NCBI RefSeq assembly: GCF_025699485.1
Contig: NZ_JANUXN010000010.1
Span: forward strand, 82,046 to 146,045
Length of the DNA stretch: 64,000 nucleotides
Source: Thauera carbonicopians
GTDB lineage: Bacteria > Pseudomonadota > Gammaproteobacteria > Burkholderiales > Rhodocyclaceae
Direction: 5' to 3'
Shown here: positions 17,779 through 26,959 of the stretch, piece after piece
Layout of the letters: each line of letters begins with the position of its first letter
Position numbering within the stretch: position 1 is the stretch's first letter
Position numbers and translations under genes: made by a program
Notes under the pieces: generated by a model
The model's database searches: none
The model's input: only the letters and a program-made list of their open reading frames with translations
Told to the model about the DNA's origin: nothing

Positions 17779-17864
17779 AAGCTCTTCTTCCGCCGGCATG
17801 ATCCGGTTCAAGTTCTCGGGTATGGATCTCAGCACAGGTGTGCACCCCGGAGCGGGAGGCATGT
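17779..17864 (-). ncRNA. TPP riboswitch (THI element)
   Basis: Read on the minus strand, the leader contains the hallmark pieces in order: CCGGGGTGC, then GCTGAGATC, then ATACCCGAGAAC, then GAACCGGATCATGCCGGCG, matching the conserved THI-box (CUGAGA... ACCxxGAACCUGAUCCGG.. AAUGCCGGCG). TPP riboswitches turn off thiamin biosynthesis and transport genes when thiamin pyrophosphate is plentiful. Here it precedes the LuxE-like gene by about 65 bases. No terminator is obvious between them, so translational control is the more likely mode. Confidence 0.9.
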
Positions 17865-17954
17865 TACCGCATGATGCAGCGGCATGCTCGGGGCTTGCGT
17901 TCGATCGGACGAGGCGCCAACCACTTGATTTGACTCTTCCCCGGACACATCACA

Positions 17955-17976
17955 GAATAATAACGTTTCTCATTCC
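17955..17976. promoter_or_regulatory. Fur-box-like sequence upstream of fecI-type gene
   Basis: GAATAATAACGTTTCTCATTCC resembles the 19-bp Fur consensus with several mismatches and lies about 55 bases before the sigma-factor start. FecI-type genes are commonly iron-repressed through Fur. The match is by eye. Confidence 0.4.
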
Positions 17977-18029
17977 ACCAATCGAACTTAAACCGCGCGG
18001 CCCAGCCAGATCCTGCCGGAGTCTTTTGC

Positions 18030-18560
18030 TTGAACCCGCCCCTGCCCTTCACGGACACCGTTGCCGACGTCTACCGAAACCATCATGGCTGGCTGCATGG
18101 CTGGCTACGCAAGCGGCTGGGCTGCACGCATCGTGCCGCTGACCTTGCCCATGATACTTTCGAGCGGCTATGGAAAGCCGGCCCCTCGGGTGCGCTCGAT
18201 GAACCTCGCGCCTACCTGACCACGATCGCCAAGCGCCTGACGATCAACCAGTTTCGCCGCCAGATGCTGGAACAAGCCTATCTGGACGTCCTCGCCCAGC
18301 AGCCGGAAGCCCATGCCCCTTCGGCCGAAGAGCAGGTCAGCATCATCGAGACGCTGCACGAAATCTGGCGCCTTCTCGACGGCATGAGCGAGCGCCGCCG
18401 CCAAGTCTTCATGCTCGCCCAGCTCGACGGACTGTCGCACGCCGAAATTGCCCGCCAGCTCGGCGTCACCCTCAACATCGTGCACAAGGAAGCCGCCGCC
18501 GCGTTGAGCCACTGCTACCAGCTCATCTACGCCGGAGAGAGCGCCGGCAGTGCCGGATGA
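18030..18560 (+). CDS. FecI-like ECF sigma factor
   Basis: A 176-residue extracytoplasmic-function sigma factor. Region 2 is seen in THRAADLAHDTFERLWKAG and AYLTTIAKRLTINQFRR. Region 4 is seen in LDGMSERRRQVFMLAQLDGLSHAEIARQLGVTLNIVHKEAAAAL. The reading starts at a TTG with GGAG eight bases upstream; no ATG is available in frame. It overlaps the fecR-type gene by four bases. With FecR and the TonB receptor it forms a cell-surface signalling system that induces the receptor when its ferric ligand is bound. Confidence 0.87.
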   Translation: MNPPLPFTDTVADVYRNHHGWLHGWLRKRLGCTHRAADLAHDTFERLWKAGPSGALDEPRAYLTTIAKRLTINQFRRQMLEQAYLDVLAQQPEAHAPSAEEQVSIIETLHEIWRLLDGMSERRRQVFMLAQLDGLSHAEIARQLGVTLNIVHKEAAAALSHCYQLIYAGESAGSAG

Positions 18561-19561
18561 GCGCCAGGATATTCACCCCTGTGGCGCTCGAAGCCGGGCC
18601 GCTCGATGCACGGATCGTGGATCAGGCCGCCGAGTGGCTCATCCGCCTGCAGCACGACGACAGCCCCGCCGCCCGCCAGGAATGTGCCGCCTGGCGGGCG
18701 GCCGATCCCAGCCACGAGTTGGCCTGGCAGCGGCTCAGCGCCTTTGGCTGCGAGCTCAGGGCCAGCGCCCCGCCACGGGCGGCGGCAACGCTCGACCAAG
18801 CCCGCGCCGGCATCCACCGCCAGCGCCGCGCCGGTCTCAAATGGCTGTGCGGACTCGGCCTCACCGTCGGCGCCGCTTGGCATTGGCGTGCAAGCCTTGG
18901 CGACGCCCTGCCGATGCAGGCCTTTGCCGACATTTCCACCGGCACAGGGGAATGCCGCACGCTCACGCTGGCCGATGGCACCCAACTGATCCTCAACAGC
19001 AACAGCGCGGTGGACATCAGCATCGACGCGCAATACCGCCATCTCATTCTGCGCCGCGGCGAGATCATGATCACCACCGCACCCGACATCGCCGGGCGCC
19101 CCTTCCTCGTCGGCACCGGCCACGGCGCCATTGCCCCGGTCGGCACCCGATTCAGCGTGCGCCGCTTGGAACAGGACAGCAATCCGATCCGCGTCGCCGT
19201 GTTCGAGGGCGCAGTGGACATCCGGCCGCAAGGCAGCGGCTCGGCACAGCGCCTTCATGCCGGCAAACAGGCCGATTTCACATACGCCGGCATCCAGCCC
19301 GAAATCGATCTGCGCGCGGCCGACGCTGCCTGGACGCAGGGCATGCTCGTCGCCAGCCGCATGCCGCTCGGCCAATTCATCACCGAGCTCGCCCGCCACC
19401 GCAGCGGCCTTCTGCGCTGCGACTCCGATGCCGCCGACCTGCTCGTCACCGGTGCGTTCCCCCTCGACGACAGCGACCGCATCCTCGCCATACTCGAGCA
19501 GATCCTCCCTGTCCGCACCGAATACCGCACCCGCTACTGGGTCACGCTCAAACGGCGCTGA
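18557..19561 (+). CDS. FecR-like anti-sigma/signal transducer
   Basis: A 334-residue FecR family protein. The N-terminal DUF4880 part carries AAEWLIRLQHDDSPAARQECAAWRAADPSHELAWQRL. One membrane helix (LKWLCGLGLTVGAAWHW) lies near residue 95, and the periplasmic FecR domain has DGTQLILNSNSAVDI and LRRGEIMITT. It relays the signal from the receptor's N-terminal domain to the FecI-like sigma factor. It overlaps fecI by four bases and precedes the receptor by about 120 bases. Confidence 0.87.
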   Translation: MSARIFTPVALEAGPLDARIVDQAAEWLIRLQHDDSPAARQECAAWRAADPSHELAWQRLSAFGCELRASAPPRAAATLDQARAGIHRQRRAGLKWLCGLGLTVGAAWHWRASLGDALPMQAFADISTGTGECRTLTLADGTQLILNSNSAVDISIDAQYRHLILRRGEIMITTAPDIAGRPFLVGTGHGAIAPVGTRFSVRRLEQDSNPIRVAVFEGAVDIRPQGSGSAQRLHAGKQADFTYAGIQPEIDLRAADAAWTQGMLVASRMPLGQFITELARHRSGLLRCDSDAADLLVTGAFPLDDSDRILAILEQILPVRTEYRTRYWVTLKRR

Positions 19562-19682
19562 AAAAAATTTCTGCTGTCCCCGGCAGTTTTTCCTTTCTCG
19601 CGTGTTAACCGGAGAAGCCCCCCCTTGCATCGCACCGATGGGGGCCGCCTCCCATCAACCCAGTCACAGGAAGAACTCCGGC

Positions 19683-22600
19683 ATGAAACCAGCCCAGCTT
19701 CGGCCCGCGCGACCCGCCATGCACCCGCTCCATCGCGCCGTTTGCATCGCCCTGCTCGCATTCGGTGGCCTCAACAGCGTCGCCCCGCTCACCGCGTACG
19801 CCCAGGAAACACAGGCTGCCCGCCGGATCTTCGCCATTCCCGCCGGTTCGCTCGACGACGCCCTCGGCGCTTTCGGCACCGCCGCCAACATCATGCTCGC
19901 CGCCGATCCCGCTCTCACCGCAGGTATCCGCAGCCCGGGCCTGAGCGGCGAATACAGCGTGGAGGAAGGCCTCGCCCGCCTCCTTGCCGGCACGCCATTG
20001 CATGCCGTCAGGCAGGACGCGAGAACCTGGCTGCTGCTGCAGCGTCCGGTTGCGCAGGAAGCGCGCGACAAGACCCTGCCCGCAATGACCGTCACCGCCG
20101 AGGTCGATCGGGACATCCAGAGCCACGAAAAGGTCTACACCGAAAACCTCACCACCGCCTATCAGGACCGCGAGCAACTGCAACGTTTCAACATCACCAA
20201 CCCCGGCGACGTGTTCAAGGGCATGAACGGCGTCTACAGCATGGACTCACGCAGCAGCCAGTCCATCACCCCCAACATTCGCGGCATCACCGGCGAAGGC
20301 CGCACGCCGCTCACCATCGACGGCACCGAGCAATCCACCAACGTCTGGCTGCACTTCTACGGAGCCGGCAACCGCAGCTACGCCGACCCCGCCATGTTCC
20401 GCAGCGTCGAAGTCGAAAAGGGGCCTTCGCTCACCCGTGGCATCAAGAGCGGCGTCGGCGGCGCGGTGAATATCCGCACCATCGACGCCAAGGACATCAT
20501 CCCCGAAGGCGAGAACATCGGCATCGAACTCAAGCTCGCCACCGCTGGCAACACCAGCAGGCCGCGCCGCGACGCCAATTCCATTTTCGGCAAGGATTAC
20601 CACGACATCCCCGATGCCACGCTCACAGGCGGCACCTACGTCGCCCTGCCCCTGCAAACGCCGCGCACCAAGGGCGACGCCTCCATCCTCAATTTCGACG
20701 ACCATGCCGAAATGTTCACCATCGCCGCCCGCAACGACTTTGCCGACGTGCTGCTGTCACACAGCGAACGCAGCGCCGGCAATTACTACGCCGGCAAAAA
20801 AAATGCTGGCCGCTATTCCGGGCACGATGCCTACGACCAAACGACCACCGACAGCTATGTCCCCAACCTGACCAAGATGTACAAGGCAGGCAACGAAATC
20901 TACAATACCGCCAACGACACCCAGACTACTTTATTCAAGAACAACTGGTATCTTCCCAACGACCAGAAAATCGCGCTGCAATTCATGCGCACCAAATCAA
21001 CATTTGGTGAAACCACCCCAGGCAGCAGCGTTCTGAATTATTTATACCGCGAAGCAGCCGAATTGCAAAAACCGGATGAAGACTGGTCAAAAGTACAAGC
21101 AGTAGAGGAATATCCGCACAGCAATCTGAAAGTCAACAGTTACAAACTGAGCTACGATTTGAAACCCGAAGGCTCCGACTGGCTCAATCTGGAAGCCAGC
21201 CTGTGGCAGACGAAAACGCGCGGCACGCGCTACCAGACTGGCGCCAACGCTTACACCCTGTCGCTCGACGAAGATACGGAAAATGCGCTGAATTTATATA
21301 ATGCAATCTGCGGTCCGGGCAAAATGGATTGCGTCAGCTTCGGCTGGCTGCCGCCCGCGCACGATGGCACCATCGTCGCCACCGGCAAGCAGTGGACAAG
21401 CCACGACCGCAGCGGCTTCGATCTCAGCAACCAGATGCGGCTGGCCGACAATCTGCACCTGACCCTTGGCGGCAGCTATCAGCGCGAAAAGCTCGATGAG
21501 CGGCTGACGATGGTCGAAAAACAGCCCAATCCCTTCGCACCCAGTGGCGCCGATCAACTGATGGCCACCGACCGCCTCGGCCCGCGCGCGGGTAAGCGCA
21601 AGGAATGGTCGGCGATGATGAATCTTGCCTGGCAGCCGACTTCATGGCTCACCCTGACCGCCGGCACCCGCTACCTGCACTACACCGGCAAGGACACCGG
21701 CACCGCCAAGCGCCGCCGCCAGCAAGAGGAGTTTTTTGCGGCAAGCCGACGTCTTGCCGGGCTTGAATTGAAATATCGAGAAATAATGGCACCTGAGGAC
21801 AAGGCCACGCTTACTCAGCTACAACAGGATTTCAATAACGCCTGGAATGCCGCCTTTGTCGCTCAGAACCCGGCGGATTTCAAAACATGGGAATTTATCT
21901 ACCATGGCGGCAGCAGCGACACAAATCATATTATTGATTATTTTCCGACAGAAAATGCGCAAGTGAGGACAGCGGCCCAACGTTATGCAGACTTCCTCTC
22001 GGCAAACAATGCCAATCATTTTTCCAATGATAGAAATGAGACCCTGCTTGATTCAAACGAATTCGATAGAACATTGTTTGCAATGTTTCGGCATGGCGTT
22101 GCCGGTCTCGATGTTAATCCAATGTATGACTCTCCTTGGGAGAATGAAACTTACTGGAACAAAAAAGCGACCCTGCCATACAAGGATGGCAAGTTTGATT
22201 CCTCGCACAACCCCTTTGCCAACGGCGAAGCGGACATGAACGAAGCCGTCGACAACCCCTACGGCACGGGCACAGTCAATAAATACAGAATCGGCGGCCA
22301 TAACGAAGGCGGCTATGGAGAGGAGGTTTATCAAAGACTTGATACCGGCAAAACCTGGGAAATGCCGGAAGAGGAATCCGGCCACGCCTTCAGCCCGGTA
22401 TTCAGCGCCACCGCCCGCATCACCCCTTTCGGCACTGCCTTCCTGCGCTATGCGCAGACCACCCGCTTCCCGAGCGTGAATGAACTGACCTCCAGCGCCA
22501 TCATCGACGGCGCCGGCACCGTCGGCGGCTTGGCCGTCGACGGTGCCAGCAAGCCGGAACGCAGCACCAACTGGGAAATCGGCTACGCCCACGACCTGCG

Positions 22601-23279
22601 CCAGTTCTTCCCCACGCTGAATCATGCTGACGTGCGCGTCAGCTACTTCAACACCGAAATCCGCGATTTCATGGATCGTTCGCTGAATTTGGGAGTCCTC
22701 CAGCTCGACAAGAAGAAAAGCAGCGGCATCGAACTGCAATCGCGCTTCGACACGAGCCGTTTCTACGGCGGCCTGGGTGCCACTTACCGCCTCAAGCAGA
22801 AAACCTGCGACAAGGACATCGCTTCGGCAATGGATCCCTTCTATAATCGCGTTCCCACCTGCATGACCGGCGGCTTCCCCGGCAGCTACAGCGGCACGAG
22901 CCTGCAACCCAAGTACTCCATCGACATGAATCTCGGTGCGCGTCTGTACAACAACCAGCTTGAATTCGGCTGGCGCGGCGTGTACCACTCCGGCGCGGAA
23001 AACGATCAACTCGACAAACTGCTCGGAAATGGCGACGGCAATCCGGATATCGGAAAATTTCTTCTGCACGAAGTCTGGTTCCGGGGCAACAAGGAAGCCT
23101 TTTACTGGAAGCCCGTCATGCTCCACGACATCTACGCCACCCTGCGCATAAACAAGGAGCTCACCCTCAACCTTGGCATCACCAACCTCACCGACCGGTA
23201 CTACCTCGACCCCATGTCCAAGGTCCTCCTTCCAGGGCCGGGAAGGACGCTGCGAGCGGAAATGCGGGTGAAGTTCTAG
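19683..23279 (+). CDS. TonB-dependent receptor with secretin/TonB signalling domain
   Basis: A 1198-residue outer-membrane receptor. A signal peptide (LHRAVCIALLAFGGLNSVAPLTAYA) precedes an STN signalling domain (IFAIPAGSLDDALGAFGTAANIML). The plug holds the TonB-box-like LPAMTVTAE and NIRGITGEGRTPLTIDG. The beta barrel ends in the expected aromatic VKF. FecA-type receptors have about 700-800 residues, so this protein is oversized. A segment at about 21.7-22.3 kb (residues about 680-880) is visibly AT-richer and reads like a large surface loop. The ligand is probably a ferric siderophore or haem-type compound; it cannot be named. Confidence 0.87.
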   Translation: MKPAQLRPARPAMHPLHRAVCIALLAFGGLNSVAPLTAYAQETQAARRIFAIPAGSLDDALGAFGTAANIMLAADPALTAGIRSPGLSGEYSVEEGLARLLAGTPLHAVRQDARTWLLLQRPVAQEARDKTLPAMTVTAEVDRDIQSHEKVYTENLTTAYQDREQLQRFNITNPGDVFKGMNGVYSMDSRSSQSITPNIRGITGEGRTPLTIDGTEQSTNVWLHFYGAGNRSYADPAMFRSVEVEKGPSLTRGIKSGVGGAVNIRTIDAKDIIPEGENIGIELKLATAGNTSRPRRDANSIFGKDYHDIPDATLTGGTYVALPLQTPRTKGDASILNFDDHAEMFTIAARNDFADVLLSHSERSAGNYYAGKKNAGRYSGHDAYDQTTTDSYVPNLTKMYKAGNEIYNTANDTQTTLFKNNWYLPNDQKIALQFMRTKSTFGETTPGSSVLNYLYREAAELQKPDEDWSKVQAVEEYPHSNLKVNSYKLSYDLKPEGSDWLNLEASLWQTKTRGTRYQTGANAYTLSLDEDTENALNLYNAICGPGKMDCVSFGWLPPAHDGTIVATGKQWTSHDRSGFDLSNQMRLADNLHLTLGGSYQREKLDERLTMVEKQPNPFAPSGADQLMATDRLGPRAGKRKEWSAMMNLAWQPTSWLTLTAGTRYLHYTGKDTGTAKRRRQQEEFFAASRRLAGLELKYREIMAPEDKATLTQLQQDFNNAWNAAFVAQNPADFKTWEFIYHGGSSDTNHIIDYFPTENAQVRTAAQRYADFLSANNANHFSNDRNETLLDSNEFDRTLFAMFRHGVAGLDVNPMYDSPWENETYWNKKATLPYKDGKFDSSHNPFANGEADMNEAVDNPYGTGTVNKYRIGGHNEGGYGEEVYQRLDTGKTWEMPEEESGHAFSPVFSATARITPFGTAFLRYAQTTRFPSVNELTSSAIIDGAGTVGGLAVDGASKPERSTNWEIGYAHDLRQFFPTLNHADVRVSYFNTEIRDFMDRSLNLGVLQLDKKKSSGIELQSRFDTSRFYGGLGATYRLKQKTCDKDIASAMDPFYNRVPTCMTGGFPGSYSGTSLQPKYSIDMNLGARLYNNQLEFGWRGVYHSGAENDQLDKLLGNGDGNPDIGKFLLHEVWFRGNKEAFYWKPVMLHDIYATLRINKELTLNLGITNLTDRYYLDPMSKVLLPGPGRTLRAEMRVKF

Positions 23280-23310
23280 GACGAGGGCAAGGCCAGGTCC
23301 GGATGAAACT

Positions 23311-23345
23311 GAAACCGTGAGCCGCCAAACACGGCTCACGGTTTC
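23311..23345 (+). terminator. Strong hairpin terminator after the receptor gene
   Basis: GAAACCGTGAGCCG and CGGCTCACGGTTTC form a perfect 14-bp stem around the loop CCAAACA. It starts 31 bases after the receptor stop. The 3' side carries only a short T run, but the stem's A/T ends could serve in both directions. Confidence 0.75.
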
Positions 23346-23585
23346 ATGGCACTCGCCGATGGCCATTGTAGGCTGAGGTCGAGCGCCGGGATGTCTTTTG
23401 GACGGCGGACCACCTCGCGCGCCAAGCCTCGGAAGTGGAGGATGTTGGCAAACATGAGCTTACAGCCCCATGGATCTGGAATGTGGACACTGTCCATTTC
23501 GGATCCTAGGATCTAAGTACCGTCCACACCATGGCCGTATCTCTCCCCATGGCCCGCCCCTTCCCTCGATTGCCCGGAGATTCCC
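23346..23585. other. Intergenic stretch with possible transposon debris
   Basis: No gene is evident. GTGGACACTGTCC (about 23481-23493) and CCGTCCACACC (about 23521-23531) form an inverted repeat around GGATCCTAGGATC, itself a palindrome. On the minus strand a short open stretch reads MFANILHFRGLAREVVRR, which I do not recognise. It may be a residual IS end. Confidence 0.3.
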
Positions 23586-23987
23586 ATGAAAGCCAATCCC
23601 GTTGTCTGGTTCGAGATTTACGTGCAGGACATGGCGCGTGCACGCAGCTTCTACGAAACGGTGTTCCAGTGCACCCTGGAGCCGCTGGCCGCGCCTGAGC
23701 CGGCCGCGCCCGAGTGCGAAACCGGCGGCATGGAAATGCTGAGCTTTCCCATGAACATGGACGCTCCCGGCACGGGCGGTATGCTGGTCCGCATGGACGG
23801 TGTCTCGCCCGGCGGCGGGGGCACACTGGTCTACTTCGGCTGCGAAGACTGCGCCGTCGTACAGTCGCGCGTCGAAGCCGCCGGCGGCCAGGTGCACAAG
23901 CCCAAGTTCGCCATCGGCCCCTACGGCTTCTGCGCGCTGGTGGTGGATACCGAGGGCAACTGCATCGGCCTGCATTCCATGCAATGA
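23586..23987 (+). CDS. VOC family (glyoxalase/dioxygenase-fold) protein
   Basis: A 133-residue protein with two betaalphabetabetabeta units. WFEIYVQDMARARSFYETVFQCTLEPL and GTLVYFGCEDCAVVQSRVEAAGGQVHKPKF...GFCALVVDTEGNCIGLHSM are typical of VOC enzymes, including the C-terminal DTEGN-x-x-G-L-H motif. The reaction cannot be assigned. It is followed closely by an SRPBCC gene and a second VOC gene, a set often found together as small uncharacterised enzymes or binding proteins. Confidence 0.83.
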   Translation: MKANPVVWFEIYVQDMARARSFYETVFQCTLEPLAAPEPAAPECETGGMEMLSFPMNMDAPGTGGMLVRMDGVSPGGGGTLVYFGCEDCAVVQSRVEAAGGQVHKPKFAIGPYGFCALVVDTEGNCIGLHSMQ

Positions 23988-24006
23988 CCCAGAAGGAGAC
24001 ACGTAC

Positions 24007-24453
24007 ATGAGCACCGGAACCGTCCACCTCCACCGCGTCCTGCGCACCACGCCCGACAAGGTGTACCGCGCCTTCACGCACGGCGCGGCCCTGGCCAAGT
24101 GGCTGCCACCCTACAGCTTCGTCTGCCACGTCCATCAATTCGACGGCAAGGTCGGCGGCAGTTTCAAGATGTCGTTCGAGAACTTCTCGACCGGCCACAG
24201 CCATTCATTCGGCGGCGAGTATCTGAAGCTGATCCCCGGCGAGCTCGTCGAGTACATCGACCGCTTCGACGATCCCGGCCTGCCCGGCGAAATGCGGGTG
24301 ACCGTGAAGCTGCGCGCAGTATCCAGCGGTACCGAGGTCAGCATCGAGCAGGCCGGCATTCCCGAGCTCATCCCGACCGAAATGTGCTACCTCGGCTGGC
24401 AGGAATCCCTGCTGCAACTCGCCACGCTCGTCGAGCCCGACATTCCCGACTAG
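24007..24453 (+). CDS. SRPBCC/AHSA1 family protein
   Basis: A 148-residue START-like (AHSA1) protein. VHLHRVLRTTPDKVYRAFTHGAALAKWLPPYSF and GGSFKMSFENF and the C-terminal CYLGWQESLLQLATLVEPDIP are typical of the family, which binds small hydrophobic ligands. The start ATG at 24007 is preceded by AAGGAGAC. It lies 19 bases after the VOC gene, so the two are probably cotranscribed. Confidence 0.83.
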   Translation: MSTGTVHLHRVLRTTPDKVYRAFTHGAALAKWLPPYSFVCHVHQFDGKVGGSFKMSFENFSTGHSHSFGGEYLKLIPGELVEYIDRFDDPGLPGEMRVTVKLRAVSSGTEVSIEQAGIPELIPTEMCYLGWQESLLQLATLVEPDIPD

Positions 24454-24482
24454 CCACGCATGGGTCCGCATCGGCGGGTGCG

Positions 24483-24788
24483 ATGAAAGTCCAGTATCTG
24501 GATATCGTGACCAGCAACGTGGAGGTCGTGTGCGCTGCATATGCCGCGGCGCATGGAGCGCAATTCGGCGAGCTCGATGAAAGCCCGGGCGGCGTGCGCA
24601 CGCCATTGCGCGAGACCGAAGAACCGATGGTGCGCCCCTATTGGCTGGTCGAGGACATCGAAGCCGCCGTCGCTGCGCTAGCCGAAGCCGCGGGCGTGAT
24701 CACCGTTCCGCCGATGGAGATCCCCGGACGCGGGACATTTGCCATTTATCTCCAGGGTGGCAACGACCACGGTCTCTGGCAGCTCTGA
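24483..24788 (+). CDS. VOC family protein
   Basis: A 101-residue single-domain VOC-like protein: MKVQYLDIVTSNVEVVCAAYAA at the start, RPYWLVEDIEAAVAALAEA in the middle, and GTFAIYLQGGNDHGLWQL at the end. It is shorter than usual VOC proteins (about 115-130 residues). It lies 30 bases downstream of the SRPBCC gene. Function unknown. Confidence 0.78.
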   Translation: MKVQYLDIVTSNVEVVCAAYAAAHGAQFGELDESPGGVRTPLRETEEPMVRPYWLVEDIEAAVAALAEAAGVITVPPMEIPGRGTFAIYLQGGNDHGLWQL

Positions 24789-24953
24789 TCGCGTGCACCA
24801 GCCCGGCGGGATGCCATGAATGACCCCTACCGCTTTTTTGGGGTGACCCATGGAGACGGAAGGTCGACTGCGGCTAGACGGATGTGTTCATGTCGATTAC
24901 GGTATCGACCATCCATCTCAAGTCGGGCGGCACAGCACCGATACTAGGGAACC

Positions 24954-26723
24954 ATGCTCACACACCTGCCATCCGCGAAGAAGTTGCTCCTGTTCGTGTG
25001 CTGGTGGCTGGGGTTTGCATTTGCGTTTGCACAAGCACAGCCGCCGCCGCTGTCCCAGCCTTTACACCTGGACCAGCACAGCACTGCTGTCAACGTCTGG
25101 CCGGCGCTCGGCCTGCTGCGCGACCCGGTGGGCACGTTGGCCGTCGAAGACGTGCTGGCGCAGCGGGCGCGCTTCGCGGCACCCGAGAGCACGCCCGGCA
25201 ACCTCGGCCGCACGGCCGACGCAGTGTGGCTGAAGCTGCCGCTGCATGTGGGCGGCACACAGCCGCTGCACCGCGTGCTGGAGTTCGACTATCCCTCGCT
25301 CAACCTCGTCGACGTCTACCTCGTCGCCGACGGCCGCGTGCTGCGCCACTGGCGCCTGGGCAACCAACTGCGCCTGTCCGAGCGTCCACTGCCTTCGCGC
25401 AGCCACGCCACCCGCATGGATCTGCCGCCGGGCGCAAGCGAGCTCTTCATGCGCGTGCAGACGACCAGCACGATGGTGCTTCCGATCACGCTGCGCAGCG
25501 CCGAGGACTTCACCGCCCACGAATCGCAGGCGCAGTTGCTGCAAGGCATGTTCATCGGGCTGGCGCTGTGCATGCTGTTGTACAGCCTGGCGCACTGGAC
25601 CAGCCTGCACGACACGCTGTTCGGCTACTACGCGGTTTTGCTGGGCGGCAACGTCGTCTTCCTGCTGTCGTACTTCGGCATCGGGCCGCTGTACCTTTGG
25701 CCCGATCTGCCGCAACTGTCGCAGCAGATCGCGCCGCTAGGGGTCCTGGTTTCGGTGGCGGCGGCTACGGTGTTCATTCGCCGCGCGCTGCGCGTGCACG
25801 AGGCGAGCCGCATCGCCGACTGGCTGCTGCGCGCGGTGGGCATGATGGCCGCGCTCGGCATCGCGGCGGCGCTGCTCGGCGTGCTGCCCTACCGCAGCAT
25901 GCAGACGCTGGTCACGATCCTGGGGCTGGCGACAGTGGGCGTCGCGGTGCCGATAGCCTTCCTGCGCACGCGACAGGGCGAAGTAGCGGGGCGCTACATG
26001 CTCGCCGGATGGGCCGTCTACTGCATCGGCGCGGCAACGATGGCAGCGCTGCTGCGCGGCTACATCGAACCCACCTTCTGGGCTCAATACCTTTACGCCG
26101 CTTCGATGATGGTCGAGATGGCCGCCTGGATGGGCGTGCTGGGTCTGCGCGTGCAGGCCATCCACCGCAGCGCCGACCGAGCGCGTGTCGAGAGCGACAC
26201 GTTGCGCGCGCTGGCGCATACCGACGCGCTGACCGGCCTGCCCAACCGCCGCGGACTGCAGATTCACCTGGGCGCCGCGCTGCGCGATACCGCGCCGCAG
26301 CGCGTGCTGGCGCTGTACCTGCTGGATCTGGACGGGTTCAAGCCGATCAACGACCGCTACGGCCACGACGTGGGCGACGCGTTGCTGATCGCCGTCGGTC
26401 GGCGCCTGCAGGAGCAACTGCGTTCCTGCGACGTGGTGGCCCGCTTGGGCGGCGACGAGTTCGTCGTGCTCGCCGGCGGCCTGTCGGACGAGCACGCAGC
26501 GCGCACAGTGGGGCAGAAAATGCTGGCTGCTTTCTCCGAGCCTTTCGACGCCGCCGGACAGCACTGCACAGTGGGTCTGACCATAGGCTATGCGCTTGCG
26601 CCCCAGGATGCTTCGGACGGCGACGAACTCCTCAAGCGCGCCGACGCGGCGATGTACGCCGGCAAGCAGGCAGGCCGGCACCAATTGCAACGTGGCGGGC
26701 GAACGGTGGCAGCGGCGGCGTAG
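24954..26723 (+). CDS. Diguanylate cyclase with 7TMR-DISM sensor
   Basis: A 589-residue membrane signalling protein. A signal-peptide-like N-terminus is followed by a periplasmic 7TMR-DISMED2 domain (to about residue 180), a seven-helix 7TMR-DISM region (about 185-390) and a C-terminal GGDEF domain. The active site is intact (RLGGDEFVVL), with an inhibitory I-site RSCD five residues upstream, so it should make cyclic di-GMP with product inhibition. TDALTGLPNRRGL marks the start of the cyclase domain. The periplasmic ligand is unknown. It stands alone as a transcription unit. Confidence 0.88.
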   Translation: MLTHLPSAKKLLLFVCWWLGFAFAFAQAQPPPLSQPLHLDQHSTAVNVWPALGLLRDPVGTLAVEDVLAQRARFAAPESTPGNLGRTADAVWLKLPLHVGGTQPLHRVLEFDYPSLNLVDVYLVADGRVLRHWRLGNQLRLSERPLPSRSHATRMDLPPGASELFMRVQTTSTMVLPITLRSAEDFTAHESQAQLLQGMFIGLALCMLLYSLAHWTSLHDTLFGYYAVLLGGNVVFLLSYFGIGPLYLWPDLPQLSQQIAPLGVLVSVAAATVFIRRALRVHEASRIADWLLRAVGMMAALGIAAALLGVLPYRSMQTLVTILGLATVGVAVPIAFLRTRQGEVAGRYMLAGWAVYCIGAATMAALLRGYIEPTFWAQYLYAASMMVEMAAWMGVLGLRVQAIHRSADRARVESDTLRALAHTDALTGLPNRRGLQIHLGAALRDTAPQRVLALYLLDLDGFKPINDRYGHDVGDALLIAVGRRLQEQLRSCDVVARLGGDEFVVLAGGLSDEHAARTVGQKMLAAFSEPFDAAGQHCTVGLTIGYALAPQDASDGDELLKRADAAMYAGKQAGRHQLQRGGRTVAAAA

Positions 26724-26959
26724 TCGTGGTACTGGCGAGTGCAGGTCTTGCTGGAAGGGCTACGTCAGACATTCGCCGCACGCACGGACCAGGTCGCCCG
26801 TGCAGGCAAGAACATCGGGCGTCCCCCATTGGCCTTCTGCCCATACAGCAGCAAGAAACTCGGAGCACCGAGGTATGTTGTTCACCGCCGACCCATCACA
26901 ACGGGTTCCGGGCCACTTCCGTTCTTTTCAGTATTTCCGGCTTTCAGGCCGATCCGGCG

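Noticed and set aside
23586..24788. The VOC-SRPBCC-VOC genes as a fosfomycin or bleomycin resistance unit
   Set aside because: No metal-ligand or substrate motif specific for those resistance proteins can be identified; they match only the general folds.
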